The notes under the pieces are model-generated. The model searched no databases, had not been told where the DNA came from, and worked only from the letters and a program-made list of their open reading frames with translations. This document shows, piece after piece, positions 11,498 to 21,770 of a stretch of 64,000 bases of DNA (positions are counted from its first letter, which is position 1; the number at the start of each line of letters is the position of its first letter). Source of the stretch: Metridium senile (lineage: Eukaryota > Cnidaria > Anthozoa > Actiniaria > Metridiidae); contig OX459110.1 in assembly GCA_949775045.1 (NCBI GenBank), forward strand, positions 13,251,452-13,315,451, read 5' to 3'. A program made the translations under genes and the position numbers.

Positions 11498-14400
11498 TTA
11501 ATTGTTCAATTTAACATAATAAAGTTCATAGTCTTTCAAGTGTGTTGGTAGACGACGCAGTCTTGTTGGTCTGCGACTTGCAGTTTCTTCTTTTTCTTCT
11601 GTTTCTTCTAGTTTATCCGCAGGTTCCTGTATCTCTTCTTCATCAAACTGTATCTCTATTTCATCAAGCTGTGGAGAAACAATTTCATCTTCCTGTAGAT
11701 GTTTCATGTGAGAAACATTGCGCTTGTATTCAACTCCTTCCGCAGACTTGATGGTAACTTGGTTTCCATCTCGACTAGTAACTTGATATGGTGATGGTTG
11801 ATAGTTAGTACTCAACTTGTTCTGTTTTACTTGTTCTAGCAAGACCTTGTCCCCAACTTGAATGTTGCTCTGTTTTGCATGTCTTCGTGCATCACTGTAG
11901 TCTTTAGTCTTTTGTTTGCTCTCAGTATCTCTATCTCTTACTTCTGTAAATCTTTCTCTTTGATCTTCATTCCCAAACTCAGGAATTTTGGTTCTGATCT
12001 TCCTTCCAAACATCAGTTCAGCAGGGCTTGCACCAGTCGTTGAATGAGCAGTAGTTCTATAAGCAAGCAAGAAGGTGTACATTTCTCGTCTCCAGTTTCT
12101 CCCTTCAGAGTGGGCTACCTTCAATGCTTTCAGTAGGCTTCGATTTTGTCGTTCAACCTCCCCATTTGCCTGGGGCCAGTAGGGTGTGGACCTTCGGTGT
12201 ACCATACCATTTTGTTTCAAGTACTGTTCAAATGTCTCCGACACAAATTGTGGACCATTGTCAGTCTTAATTGTCACTGGATACCCATATCTTGCAAATA
12301 CAGGTTCCATAGCCTTGATTATGCTATCAGCTGTAATTGATTTCAAGATCACAACTTCATAGAAACGTGTAAAATAGTCAACAATAACAAGTAAATACTC
12401 CCCTGTTGGCAGAGGTCCTAGTAGATCAGCTGCAACATCTTGCCAGGGTTCAGTTGGTAGTTTAGTAGTCTTCAAGGGTTCAGGAGGATTTGGTAGACTT
12501 ACCAACTGGCATCCATGACATGTTTTACACTTAGACTCTACATCTTTGTCTATACCAGGCCACCAGACCTTTGTTCTAAGACGCTGTTTGGTTTTCACTA
12601 CACCTTGGTGTCCTTCATGTCCCAGTTCTACAATTCTTTTCCTTAACTTCTTAGGAATAACTAGTCTTGTTCCTCGTAGTATTAATTGTCCATAAACACA
12701 AAGTTCAAGTCTTACCGCCTTGAATGGCGTTGGGCAAATGTCCCATTTGTCAGACATTATACATCTACGAAGCTCAATAAACTCTTCATCTATTGAAGAC
12801 GCTTCCTCGATTTCTTGAACACTGATGGCATGTGGCACTGCATTAACAGCTACAAAGTGAACATATGCTTGGGCGTCATCATCTACTATTACATCTTGAC
12901 CTTTAACTAAACGGGAAAGTGCATCTGCAATGTTTGTAGGTCCTGGAATGTACTTCACAGTGAAACTGTAAGGTTGTAAGCGTAGCACCCACCTCTCAAC
13001 TCTTGCAGAGGGCTTTGATGTCTTCGAATAAATATACTCTAAGGGCTTGTGATCGGTTTGTAGCTCAAAGTCTACTCCATACAAATAAACATGGAATCTT
13101 TCACACGCCCACACTATTGCTAAGGCCTCCTTTTCAGTTTGGGAGTAGCGTCGTTCTGTTTGTGTAAGACTTTTACTGGCATAACAAACAGGTTTTTCAA
13201 CACCGTCCTTTTCCTGTACAAGTACTGCACCTAACCCTACAGGGCTGGCATCTGTCACAACTTTAATCTTTGCATTCTTGTCGAAATAAGACAATGTTTC
13301 TGAATTCTCTAAATCACTCTTTAGCGTGTCAAAAGCTTCCTGTTGCTTACTTTCCCACTTGAATGGAACAACCTTTCTAGTGAGCTTGCGCAAAGGGTCA
13401 GCCTTTGTTGCCAAATTGGGTATGAAGCGTGCAGAGAAATTAACAAGTCCTAGAAAACTTCTTACCTCTGCGACATTGCTTGGAGCTCTAAACTGCTTGA
13501 CTGCTTCAACTCTTGCGGCAGTTGGTCCGATCCCTTTCTCAGTTAGTAAATATCCCATGAATGTCAACTTTGACATGGCGAATTGACACTTCTCTTTGTT
13601 AAGTGTTAGTCCTCTTTCCCTCAGTCTCTCCAGTGTCTTCAACAACTTGTTATCGTGATCTTCCCTGTCCCTTCCATGTACCACTATGTCATCAGCTATA
13701 TTCAAAACTTCACATCCTGTCAAGACTTGTTGTATTATATGTTGATACATTTCTGGTGCGGAACTGATGCCAAACATTAGTCGTTTATACTGGAATAATC
13801 CTCGATGAGTAACAAACGTGGTTATCTTCCTTGACTCCGGTTCGAGCTCAATCTGGTGAAATCCCCACTTTAAGTCTAGCTTTGTGAATATTGTGCTTTC
13901 GTTCAAATTCTCTAATACCTCGTCAATAGTTGGAATAGGATATCGTTCTCGAATTATACAGTTATTTGCTTGTCGCATGTCCACACATAATCGTATATCA
14001 TTGTCAGGTTTTGGAACTACGACAATCGGGCTAACCCATGGTGTGGGTCCTTGCACTTCCTCGATTATATCCATGGCAACTAACTCTTCCAACTTTGTTT
14101 CAACTTTCTCTCTCAAGCTAAAAGCTAGTCTTCTATAATTCTGAGCTACTGGCTTTACATCCGGGTCAACATGAATCTTGGCTTGATAATTAGTCAGTTT
14201 TCCTACTCCCTCGAAGCATTCTGGGAATTGTTGCGTGACATCATCTACTGTAATTGAATTAACGTTGAACTTCAGAACTCCAAGATCTTGTGACGTTTTA
14301 CATCCCAGAACAGGTTTTCCATCGCCATCATACACTACAAAGTCTGCATCAGCTTCTATACCATTTACACATATTTGGCATTTGAATTCTCCTAGTGTAT

Positions 14401-15445
14401 CCAGCGTTGTCATAGAACCATAAGCATACAATGATCTTTCTGTTTTCCTTGAGACACACTTTACATTATTCTTCTTCATATACTCCCAGGTCTTCTTGTC
14501 AATTATGTTACATGTAGCACCAGAGTCTATTAACATATCTACTGTTACTCCACCAACTATAGCAGAAACATAGCAACAACGTTCATCTTTAGCATTACTC
14601 ACTCCAAAAGCATAGTCATCAACTCGTTCTTCAATTTCATTCACTTTACTTCCACTCTTGTTTCTTCTCCTATCTCTAGGCTGATATTCAGAAGGTGATT
14701 TGGTTTTACATACCTTTTCGAAATGTCCCACCTTTTTACACTTTCGACATGTAGCATTCTTGGCAGGGCAACACGTGTCTCGGCTGATATGACCTTCCCT
14801 ACCGCAACGATAACACTTTGGTTTAAACTTCTTTTCACTTGGTTTAGGCTTACTAGTACCAACAGCATTCAATGATTCGGTTTTGAAATCTGTTTCCATT
14901 TTCTTGGACTGCAACTCTGCTGTTTCCATTGCTCGGGCTGTATCTTGGACATCTTTTAACGTTAGATCTCCTCTTGCCAACAACTTCATTCTGAGCCGTG
15001 CTTGCACGCACTTATCGATGACTTGGTCTCTTATGTTTTCGTCCACGTTTCCTCCAAAGTCGCAGTTCTTCGCTTGGACTCTCAATCGAGATACAAATTG
15101 GTCGATAGTTTCACATTTTTCTTGTTGCATTTGCCTAAACACATGTCGCTCGTACGGTACATTTGCTTGAGGAACGAAATATATATCAAGCATCCGCATG
15201 GTTTTGTCATACTCTGACTCGCCTTCGACAACAACGGGTTGAGGTAAACCTTCAAAAATATCTTGGACCTTTTCTCCTGCAACGTGTAAAAGAAGAGCTG
15301 TTTTCCGGGCATCGACTGTGATTCCTTTCCCTATCAAATAATATTCAAACGATCGCTTCCATCTTTTCCATCGCGGCGAAACACTCGTTGCATCTCCAGT
15401 CGGATCGAACGTTTTTAACCGGTCGAATTCGCATTCTCTTGCCAT
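11498..15445 (-). CDS. Ty3/Gypsy Gag-Pol polyprotein (protease, RT, RNase H, integrase)
   Basis: A single frame of about 1315 aa from an ATG at 15445, 77 nt inside the 5' LTR. Domain order: Gag (1-200); two zinc knuckles (C211-C214-H219-C225, one residue longer than the usual CX2CX4HX4C, and canonical C233-C236-H241-C246); aspartic protease DSGAT (307-311); reverse transcriptase (about 430-640) with catalytic D524 and IADD (583-586); RNase H (about 725-845) with D732, E773, D798 and D841; integrase with zinc-binding H943/H946 and C976/C979; and catalytic D1007, D1062, E1098 (D-X35-E). An Arg/Glu-rich C-terminus follows. There is no chromodomain and no frameshift between gag and pol. RT and integrase resemble the K02A2.6-type (Mag-related) lineage; that placement is from memory of family motifs and needs a tree. 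All catalytic residues I can check are present. Confidence 0.95.
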   Translation of the reverse strand: MARECEFDRLKTFDPTGDATSVSPRWKRWKRSFEYYLIGKGITVDARKTALLLHVAGEKVQDIFEGLPQPVVVEGESEYDKTMRMLDIYFVPQANVPYERHVFRQMQQEKCETIDQFVSRLRVQAKNCDFGGNVDENIRDQVIDKCVQARLRMKLLARGDLTLKDVQDTARAMETAELQSKKMETDFKTESLNAVGTSKPKPSEKKFKPKCYRCGREGHISRDTCCPAKNATCRKCKKVGHFEKVCKTKSPSEYQPRDRRRNKSGSKVNEIEERVDDYAFGVSNAKDERCCYVSAIVGGVTVDMLIDSGATCNIIDKKTWEYMKKNNVKCVSRKTERSLYAYGSMTTLDTLGEFKCQICVNGIEADADFVVYDGDGKPVLGCKTSQDLGVLKFNVNSITVDDVTQQFPECFEGVGKLTNYQAKIHVDPDVKPVAQNYRRLAFSLREKVETKLEELVAMDIIEEVQGPTPWVSPIVVVPKPDNDIRLCVDMRQANNCIIRERYPIPTIDEVLENLNESTIFTKLDLKWGFHQIELEPESRKITTFVTHRGLFQYKRLMFGISSAPEMYQHIIQQVLTGCEVLNIADDIVVHGRDREDHDNKLLKTLERLRERGLTLNKEKCQFAMSKLTFMGYLLTEKGIGPTAARVEAVKQFRAPSNVAEVRSFLGLVNFSARFIPNLATKADPLRKLTRKVVPFKWESKQQEAFDTLKSDLENSETLSYFDKNAKIKVVTDASPVGLGAVLVQEKDGVEKPVCYASKSLTQTERRYSQTEKEALAIVWACERFHVYLYGVDFELQTDHKPLEYIYSKTSKPSARVERWVLRLQPYSFTVKYIPGPTNIADALSRLVKGQDVIVDDDAQAYVHFVAVNAVPHAISVQEIEEASSIDEEFIELRRCIMSDKWDICPTPFKAVRLELCVYGQLILRGTRLVIPKKLRKRIVELGHEGHQGVVKTKQRLRTKVWWPGIDKDVESKCKTCHGCQLVSLPNPPEPLKTTKLPTEPWQDVAADLLGPLPTGEYLLVIVDYFTRFYEVVILKSITADSIIKAMEPVFARYGYPVTIKTDNGPQFVSETFEQYLKQNGMVHRRSTPYWPQANGEVERQNRSLLKALKVAHSEGRNWRREMYTFLLAYRTTAHSTTGASPAELMFGRKIRTKIPEFGNEDQRERFTEVRDRDTESKQKTKDYSDARRHAKQSNIQVGDKVLLEQVKQNKLSTNYQPSPYQVTSRDGNQVTIKSAEGVEYKRNVSHMKHLQEDEIVSPQLDEIEIQFDEEEIQEPADKLEETEEKEETASRRPTRLRRLPTHLKDYELYYVKLNN

Positions 15446-15496
15446 CACAATTTCGAATTAAATCAATAAACAAATTAAATATATACTCCTTTGATG

Positions 15497-15519
15497 TTCG
15501 AATCCCATCCTCGTCGCCA
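15497..15519 (-). other. Primer-binding site, complementary to tRNA-Ser 3' end
   Basis: The plus strand ttcgaatcccatcctcgtcg plus cca equals the 3' end of a eukaryotic tRNA-Ser (acceptor half cctcgtc, discriminator g, then CCA). It matches what I know of tRNA-Ser(GCU), with acceptor 5' strand GACGAGG. It lies 2 nt inside the 5' LTR. The match covers 23 nt, longer than a typical 18-nt primer site. Confidence 0.85.
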
Positions 15520-15521
15520 GA

Positions 15522-15643
15522 TGTTGTATATTTCCAACCGGATTGATACAGATTACAATACTACTACAATACTACTGTGGTATGATAACCAACAGCACTG
15601 ACACAGGGAACCCATAAATAGCACAGGGTTCCCATACACTACA
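15522..15643 (-). repeat. 5' LTR of the Ty3/Gypsy element (122 bp)
   Basis: Same sequence as 11273-11394 except two substitutions (acccataaatagcac here). It should carry the element's promoter; I see no convincing TATA box in so short an LTR. The TSD ACTAG follows at 15644-15648. Confidence 0.95.
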
Positions 15644-15648
15644 ACTAG

Positions 15649-16080
15649 TGAATAAAAAGTCAAAAAAAAGAACTGATAAAAAACAGGACACGAATATATA
15701 ATCAAATAAAAAAATTGTAAAATTGTAAATAAATTGTTCATAAGAGCTTCCGAAGACACGACGTAAACTATTTCTACGTGAAGACACGTGAAGCGCGTGA
15801 GTCGTATTGAAGATGTAGATGAAATATACGTACGTGAGACTCGACGCAAACAAAACGCGAACATATTCTATACGTGACACTATGTAAAAGTACAGCAAGG
15901 CAAACAAAACGGAAACAAATTCTACGTAAACTAGTGCTACGTATAAATGCGTCGTACGTTTGCGGATATTATTATGCTACGAAAAACTCTACGCAAACGC
16001 GTCGAACGTTTATTGAGCTTTTGTATGTAAATATAGGCTGGTCGTATCGCGTTACGTCAGTATAAAGTTTGTGTTAATGT
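15649..16080. repeat. Repeat block X, copy 1 (right part)
   Basis: Continues X1 after the Ty3 element. Phrases such as cgaatatataat, gacacgacg-aaact, ctctacgcaaacgcgtcg and ggctggtcgtatcgcgttac recur in X2 (22600-22690 and 23820-23890) and X4 (49860-50220). The DNA is dense in 'acg' steps (tacgtgaa, tctacg). The short frames (60-111 aa) on both strands show no domain. Confidence 0.75.
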
Positions 16081-16548
16081 GAAATTTTGTATTTGTGCTA
16101 ATATTGTGGTGTTTTCTCTTGTATCAAGGAGATAGGGTCAGGTGACCTAGCAGAAAATAAAACCTGGACATTCCTGGATAAATTGGGGTCCCTGTGCCTC
16201 ATATCACGTGACTAAATTTGCAGCTTGGGGCCAGAAGATAGGTGAAAGGTGAGCAGGCTGTTTATGTTAAGTTATTTCTCCTTTTTACTCCTCTAAAACT
16301 AACTGCCTTTAGTATTTCTTATATAAAGGATGCTTTTTGTATCGTTTGTAAGGAATTCAAGCCCTCTAAAGGCTACGTTTACACGGTACCGGTCGAAGAA
16401 ATGCCTTGACCATGTAACTTGATGCGCGCGAAGTGCAAACAACGGTCTTTTTCATCGCTAGAATCATCGTTTTTTTCATTGTTTTCGTAATATCTACCGA
16501 AACTTCCAACACTATATGATTGCTTATGCTTTGGTTCTATTTGTGTAG

Positions 16549-16662
16549 GCGTTTTGTGGATAATTGCGAAATGGGGACTCCAAAATTGCTGTTGGGTACA
16601 TTTTGCAGTGAAGATTCATGGGGCTCATGTCAATGTGGAGGCCGTGGTCTCCAGTTCAGATG
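16549..16662 (+). ncRNA. Candidate spliced exon conserved in repeat Y
   Basis: Preceded by a pyrimidine-rich acceptor (tctatttgtgtag) and followed by a consensus donor (cagatg|gtgagtaa). The same exon, with the same flanking signals, appears in Y3 (34433-34549) and Y4 (52123-52186). An upstream donor ttttt|gtaagt is intact in Y3 and Y4 but mutated here. The exon has no shared open frame, so a noncoding or untranslated exon is the more likely reading. This is an inference from splice consensus only. Confidence 0.35.
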
Positions 16663-17108
16663 GTGAGTAAAGTTTTAGTACAATGATAAATATTTTCAAG
16701 TTCTTCGTTGCTAAGCCTAAGCATTGATATTATTAGGTGTAGCTTGCAAAACAGGCGTACTTGAAGGGAAAAGTAGGGTTTTGGGGCTCCTGTGTTGTAA
16801 CGAGAGATGGTTGGAACCAAGTAAAAAGGAAGCGAATACACCCTATGCAAAAAGGCAATTCCTTATTTTATCAGTATTAGAAGACACCATTGCTTTAATT
16901 AGAAAGAGCACATCAAAATTAGTGATATTCCAAAATTTCAATGTAGTAACATAAACTGATCAAAAGTTACAGCTTTTTGAATTTACAAAGATTTGGCTTA
17001 AAATTTGCACTTGGGCCTTTAGAGCCTCGCTTTTGCGTTTTTGGTACATTTTAAATGCTGATAACTCTGGAATGATTCAATGTATGACAACAGACTTCTA
17101 CAAAATTA

Positions 17109-17338
17109 CTAAGGGGCCGACCATTTAACTTTTGAGGGCGGGGGTGGGTGATTTTGAAAATAAATATCCTGCATGTCCCGAAGGGCGGAAAAAATTTCCT
17201 GCGATCCAAAATCGCCACTGAAATCTTTGCTTTTCTATAAAATAAATTCCATGCGCATGCCAGCAGGCTAAAAAAATTCCCTGCATGGACCAAATCACCC
17301 AGTCAAATGTCAAAATGTCAAAATGGTCAACCCCTAAT
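17109..17338. mobile_element. MITE with AGGGG(C/T)(C/T)GACCATTT termini
   Basis: The left end aaggggccgaccattt and the right end aaatggtcaacccct are inverted copies. The interior has a second inverted pair, 'gggtgattttg' against 'caaatcaccca', so the whole 230 bp can fold on itself. Two minus-strand frames (62 and 80 aa) translate this hairpin and are not genes. Confidence 0.7.
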
Positions 17339-17429
17339 AGCGCTGCGCGCCCATGACGTCACATAAATTACTCCCCATGGCGAGGTCGGGCATTCAAACC
17401 GGAACTAGTATACTTTTACAGTAATTTAT

Positions 17430-17633
17430 ATGGAAACTTCAAGTAGTTTCGGTCCTAGTAAAATAGTTATTTTAACTGAAGAAGACAACGTTCCTGGCTC
17501 AAAATTTACCAATAATGCAGAGGAATACACTGTTGATCAACTGAAGCGGTGGCTCAAGTGTAGAGGCCTAAAACAGAGCGGTAAACTGGGTGAATTGCTC
17601 ACACGTGTCAAGGGTTGTATGGCTAAAGGCTAA
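17430..17633 (+). CDS. Small SAP-domain protein or orphan exon of a DNA transposon
   Basis: A 67-aa frame from a real ATG. Residues 33-62 fit the SAP fold pattern (helix with DQLKRWLKCRGL, then glycine turn SGKLGEL and LLTRV), a motif for binding AT-rich or scaffold DNA. In cnidarian genomes similar SAP segments are often the N-terminus of large transposon-derived nuclease or recombinase-like proteins; that link is from general knowledge and not shown here. Upstream sequence has a GC-rich patch with tgacgtca at 17353-17361. The frame stops soon after the domain, and I see no donor site or downstream domain within 1 kb. It is most likely the remnant of an internally deleted element. Confidence 0.5.
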   Translation: METSSSFGPSKIVILTEEDNVPGSKFTNNAEEYTVDQLKRWLKCRGLKQSGKLGELLTRVKGCMAKG

Positions 17634-18524
17634 AAAGATCAATTACCAGTAGAAGAAGTTTATTTCGGGGGCAATCAGTGCTTGTACCGCCTGAGAAAGG
17701 CTAGAGAGTATTCCCTTCGCATGATATTCCAAATCTATTCAACTATGTACGAATAGCAAACTAAAGTCCGCGTACAGGAGTCTTTAATTTTTTATCGCTT
17801 TGCCGTACTTCGCCGAAATGATAAATAAATTTTAGTTCTTCAAACTCAGTCCGAAACAAAAATATATTTTTCACGTTTTCTTATTATATACAATACTATT
17901 AAAGTTGTAATTAATGTCATCGAAGTCCTAATATTAGGTGCGTGACCAGTTTACAGTCGTGTACGATTGAGTTGAACAAAATTCTAAGTGTCCCGAAATG
18001 AGTCGTTTGCCTACTATGTACAGACTCATAGAATTACTCTGAATCAGTTTAACATAGCTTACGATAATTGCTTACTCTATCTAAAAAAGTATATCGTATC
18101 TTCTTTACTGAAATAATACAGAATCACTGTGAAAATCTAAATAAAAAGTCTGTGTACGGGTGACTTACGAATAGCCACTGCGGCAAAAAAACGTTTTCCC
18201 CCTCTGCTTGCAGCTTTTAAGTGCCTGATGAAGCTTCTAGGGATACCCGGAATATATATTGCACGTTCCCCTAACAGTAGCGTTTGGTTGTGACCATTTT
18301 AAAGTCATCATATTGAAAAAAGTTGTCGATTTGGTTGCTAAACACATACTTTGCTTTGTAATATCTCACTGTGTTTGTCCGACCCATGCGGGGGGTCCTA
18401 AGCCGATTAAATCTATTTTTAGTATAGGCGCGCAGCGCTATTTAGGTCTACATGCTCTTTCTTGTAAGGGAAAAATATTATTGAAATATTTTATTGTTCA
18501 TGGTGTTTTGTGTTGCTCGTTCGC

Positions 18525-19348
18525 ATAAAGAGCAAGGGACTGTAAACAAGAACACATGCATAAAGAGCACTAACAATATCATATTTGAATACTATTTTTG
18601 TAGTGAAATTAAAAGCATGTCTAAATTAGTAAGTTGGCAGAGTTATGTTGTTATATATTAAATCGTTGCAGAGTTATCAGCAATTTAAAATGTACCAAAA
18701 ACATGAAAACAAGGCTCGTCAGTCCAAAGTTCAAATTTTCAGTCAAATCTTTGTAAATTCAAACAGCCGTAGCTTTTGATCAATTTACACTGAAATTTTG
18801 GAATATCACTAATTTCGATGTGCTCTTTCTCATGAAATCAATGTTGTCTTCAAAAAATGATTATATAGTAAAATATCTTTATTGCCACACCTTTATGTAT
18901 AGTAGGGTGTATGGGGTGTTTTTTGTTTTCATTTCTAGTGCCTGCAACGATTTTTGGGACAAATTTGAAGAAACACACCTTTTTGCAACTTCAACCTTGA
19001 TAGCATGTTATATATTCTTCGGAATTTGACTACAGCTTGTGGCAATTTATGGAATAAACACCAAATTCATCAGGCTGTAGTGAATTTCTAAATAAATATT
19101 TTGAATTGGGGTGTACAGGGGCTCAAATTTTCCTTAAATTCACCAGAGACATTATCAAAGAACAGAGAAACAATATGCAACAATAAGATAAATTTTATTG
19201 AAATATTTCTATTGAAATACTCCAGTTTCATGTTACCTAGCACTGCGTACAATTCGATAAAAGGTGTTTTTGCACAGGGGTAATCTCGATTCAGAGTAAA
19301 TTCAAATGTGTTTTCTATTGTTTAAGTTCTATTGCGTAAGTAAATGAG
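18525..19348. other. Right end of Y1 and junction into X2; no gene
   Basis: Colinear with Y3 35215-36650 once the pogo-like element at 35620-36253 is removed; the empty site reads catttctagtgcctgc at about 18932. The junction near 19318-19348 joins Y1 to the start of X2 (gtgacaatgaccacgctcag). The 69-, 89- and 60-aa frames lack domains. Confidence 0.6.
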
Positions 19349-20066
19349 TGACAATGACCACGCTCAGTGCATACAATTAGAAGTCAGATATTATGATCAG
19401 CATATATATAGTTGTTTTTGGAAAATAAACGGAACTTGTATATTTTGAAATATATATTCTATGACGTCATATAAAGAAATAAAAAATACTCGCAAGAACG
19501 AATACTTCGAAAATATTTTTTTCAGTGAAAATTAGAAGTCAGATATTATGATCAGCATATATATAGTTGTTTTTGGAAAATAAACGGAACTTGTATATTT
19601 TGAAATATATATTCTATGACGTCATATAAAGAAATAACAAATACTTGTAAGAACGATTACTTGAAATTTAAATATAAAAATTTTCTTCACCAAATTAAAT
19701 CAATTTGAAATAATATGATTTATTCCTCAACTTTTCAGCCTGGTGATTCATGATTCTTTAGCGATTTAATTTAGACATGATGATTTAAAATTCTGCTTCC
19801 ACCCCCTTAAGGGGTAATATGTTTTTTTTCTCTACGATTACAGTACATTAATTTTCAACTGAAAAGCTGTCGAATTTGAGCGCAAAAAATACTAATTAAA
19901 GTGAACGGCAATATTACTTGACGATTTGAACTGTGTCTTATTTTTAATATTAATATTGACTATAAATACTCCTTGGGTGTCATAAAACAAATTGTCCGCA
20001 CAATGCCAGTTCCATCTGTGACAAAAGGTGCATTTAAACAGGGATAGTCTCAGGCCTCGTCTCAGG

Positions 20067-20259
20067 CCTCGTCTACACGAATCCGATCCGGCTGAAACCG
20101 CATAGAAATATTTGCGTCCAAGCGAATCAGCGTATCCGGAGGATTCAAGTAAAAGTATGCGGTTTCGTTGACAGGATTCAATGGATTCGTGTGGACGATA
20201 GGCCGATTCGCATCAAAAAGTATGCGGTTTCAAAAGTATCCGGATCCGTGTAGACGGGG
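20067..20259. mobile_element. Intact foldback MITE (CCTCGTCTACACG family)
   Basis: Left end cctcgtctacacgaatccg and right end cggatccgtgtagacgggg are inverted copies. A short direct repeat of ctcaggcctcgt precedes it. The truncated sister copy is at 8991-9172. Confidence 0.7.
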
Positions 20260-21452
20260 TCTCAATTCAGAGTAAATTCAAAAGTATCTTTTATTGCTAA
20301 GCGATAACATTTTTTCGTGCTTTGCTTGGGATTTGGGAATATGTTTTTTTACAGAAATCGAGGCTTAGCATGTGCAAATGCGCCTTTTGTCAAATATTAC
20401 AGCGGTGATAAATATCGTGAAAGAGTTTTAGAAAACACATGCAGTCGCCATATTTGGTTTGCTTAACCACAATTCTTTTAGGTTGTGCTATCGCCATTCG
20501 CATTTCCCTCGATCGGACAACCTTTTTGAAATAGGTGTATACAAAGTAATATATAAGTTTTCAGGAATTGTAGTTATTAGTTTCCTTTCGTTCGTGCAAT
20601 CGCCATTTGCCTATACACCTATTTCAATTAACGTTGTCCATCACCGATAGGAATTGTGGGAGTTCATTAAATTTCAAATACATTGTTTTAATCACACTTG
20701 AATGGTGCTGAATTACAGATAATAGTATTTCAGAAGTAAACATTAATATTCAAGTGTGATTATAATAGTGCATTTGCAGTTTAACGAGCTCCCACAATTC
20801 CTATCGGTCTCAGATCAACCATTCCAGATGGACAACGTTAATTGAAATAGGCCCGGTATCCCTCGGACAACCTTTTTGAAATAGATGTATACAAAGTAAT
20901 ATATATGTTTTCAGGAATTATAGTTTTTATATAAGTTTGTTCCGTTTTGATTATTCAATTGAGAAATCTGTCTTGGTTTAAATTGGATCCAGTATTATTG
21001 AAATGGTACACAGTGCAATTATCCCTTGAATGAAGTGCCCTATGTGATCGCTGCATTGACAGAAAGTTTATTGATATTTTAGATTCAATGGGATATATTT
21101 ATAAACTGACTGCAGCATGCACAATGATGGGGGGAAAATTAATCAATATATCTGTAGTGTTGTGTGCTAAAATACATAAAATATGTAACGTAGGGGTGGG
21201 TCGATCTGAGTCTCCCCAATTAGTAGGACACTTTTCTTTTATCAGTTAAAAATCAACTGAGCAGTGCGGCTGTGTGCTAAAATATCTAATCTAGAGGTAG
21301 TGAGTGTGGGTCTGAGTCTTCCCAATTAGTAGGGAGCTTGTGTATTAAAAATCAACATATGAGCAGTATTGTTTGCCAAAATATTTAATTAGTATCATCT
21401 GCATCATCATCATCAACACTGGCATTACCGTCACCAATATCATCACCTTTAT

Positions 21453-21498
<46 letters not shown>

Positions 21499-21573
21499 CC
21501 GTCATTAAAATCATCATCATATTTAACATCATCAGTCATCATCATCATCATTTATATAATCATTATCATAATT

Positions 21574-21770
21574 TGATAAAATGATGAATTTGATAAAATG
21601 ATGAAATTTGAAATTTGATAAAATTTGAAATTTGATGAAATTTGATAAAATGATTTGATAAAATGATGAATTTGATAAAATGATGTCAGCGACATCGAAA
21701 CGTCGTGAAGTAAGCGTTCTGTCTTATATTATAAAAATTTGCCCAAAAGCCACTCTTTTGAAAATTATCA
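21574..21770. repeat. X2-specific insertion of 'aatttgataaaatgatg' repeats
   Basis: Where X1 reads cattatcataattaacat, X2 carries about 200 bp made of imperfect 11-17-bp tandem units (tttgataaaatgatg). A unique tail, gtcagcgacatcgaaacgtc, follows. Confidence 0.7.

Larger units (their letters stand above)
11273..15643 (-). mobile_element. Ty3/Gypsy LTR retrotransposon, full length, minus orientation
   Basis: A 4371-bp element with two 122-bp LTRs that begin TG and end CA and differ at only two positions. It has a tRNA-Ser primer site, a purine tract and one uninterrupted gag-pol frame, flanked by a 5-bp target duplication ACTAG (11268-11272 and 15644-15648). It sits inside repeat block X1. 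The paralogous block X2 has a single ACTAG at 22550-22554 in the same context (tttactagtgaata), so the insertion postdates the X duplication. I see no envelope gene. Near-identical LTRs and an open frame point to recent, possibly still competent, insertion; age cannot be computed here. Confidence 0.95.
16855..18524. mobile_element. Y1-specific insertion with an inverted copy of Y sequence
   Basis: Y3 (35208-35235) reads ccctatgcataaagagcaag without interruption, whereas Y1 reads ccctatgca, then 1.7 kb, then taaagagcaagggactg. The left 200 bp (16862-17060) are the reverse complement of 18590-18860, with shared phrases gagcacatc-aaattagtgat, ttttggaatatc and caaatctttgtaaattc. The two inverted arms enclose a MITE and a SAP-domain frame. 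It could be a non-autonomous large transposon or an inverted duplication. Confidence 0.55.
16081..19330. repeat. Repeat block Y, copy 1
   Basis: Begins near 'tttgtgctaatattgtggtg' and carries the shared phrases ctggacattcctggataaat, cacgtgactaaa, gcagcttggggcc and ctctaaaact-actg, found again in Y2 (23930-24690), Y3 (33556-36780) and Y4 (51715-53105). Y1 alone contains an extra segment of about 1.7 kb (16855-18524). The region 18935-19290 (ctgcaacgatttttggg through aggggtaatctcgattcag) matches Y3 36256-36615 closely. No conserved protein frame is visible across copies. Confidence 0.75.
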
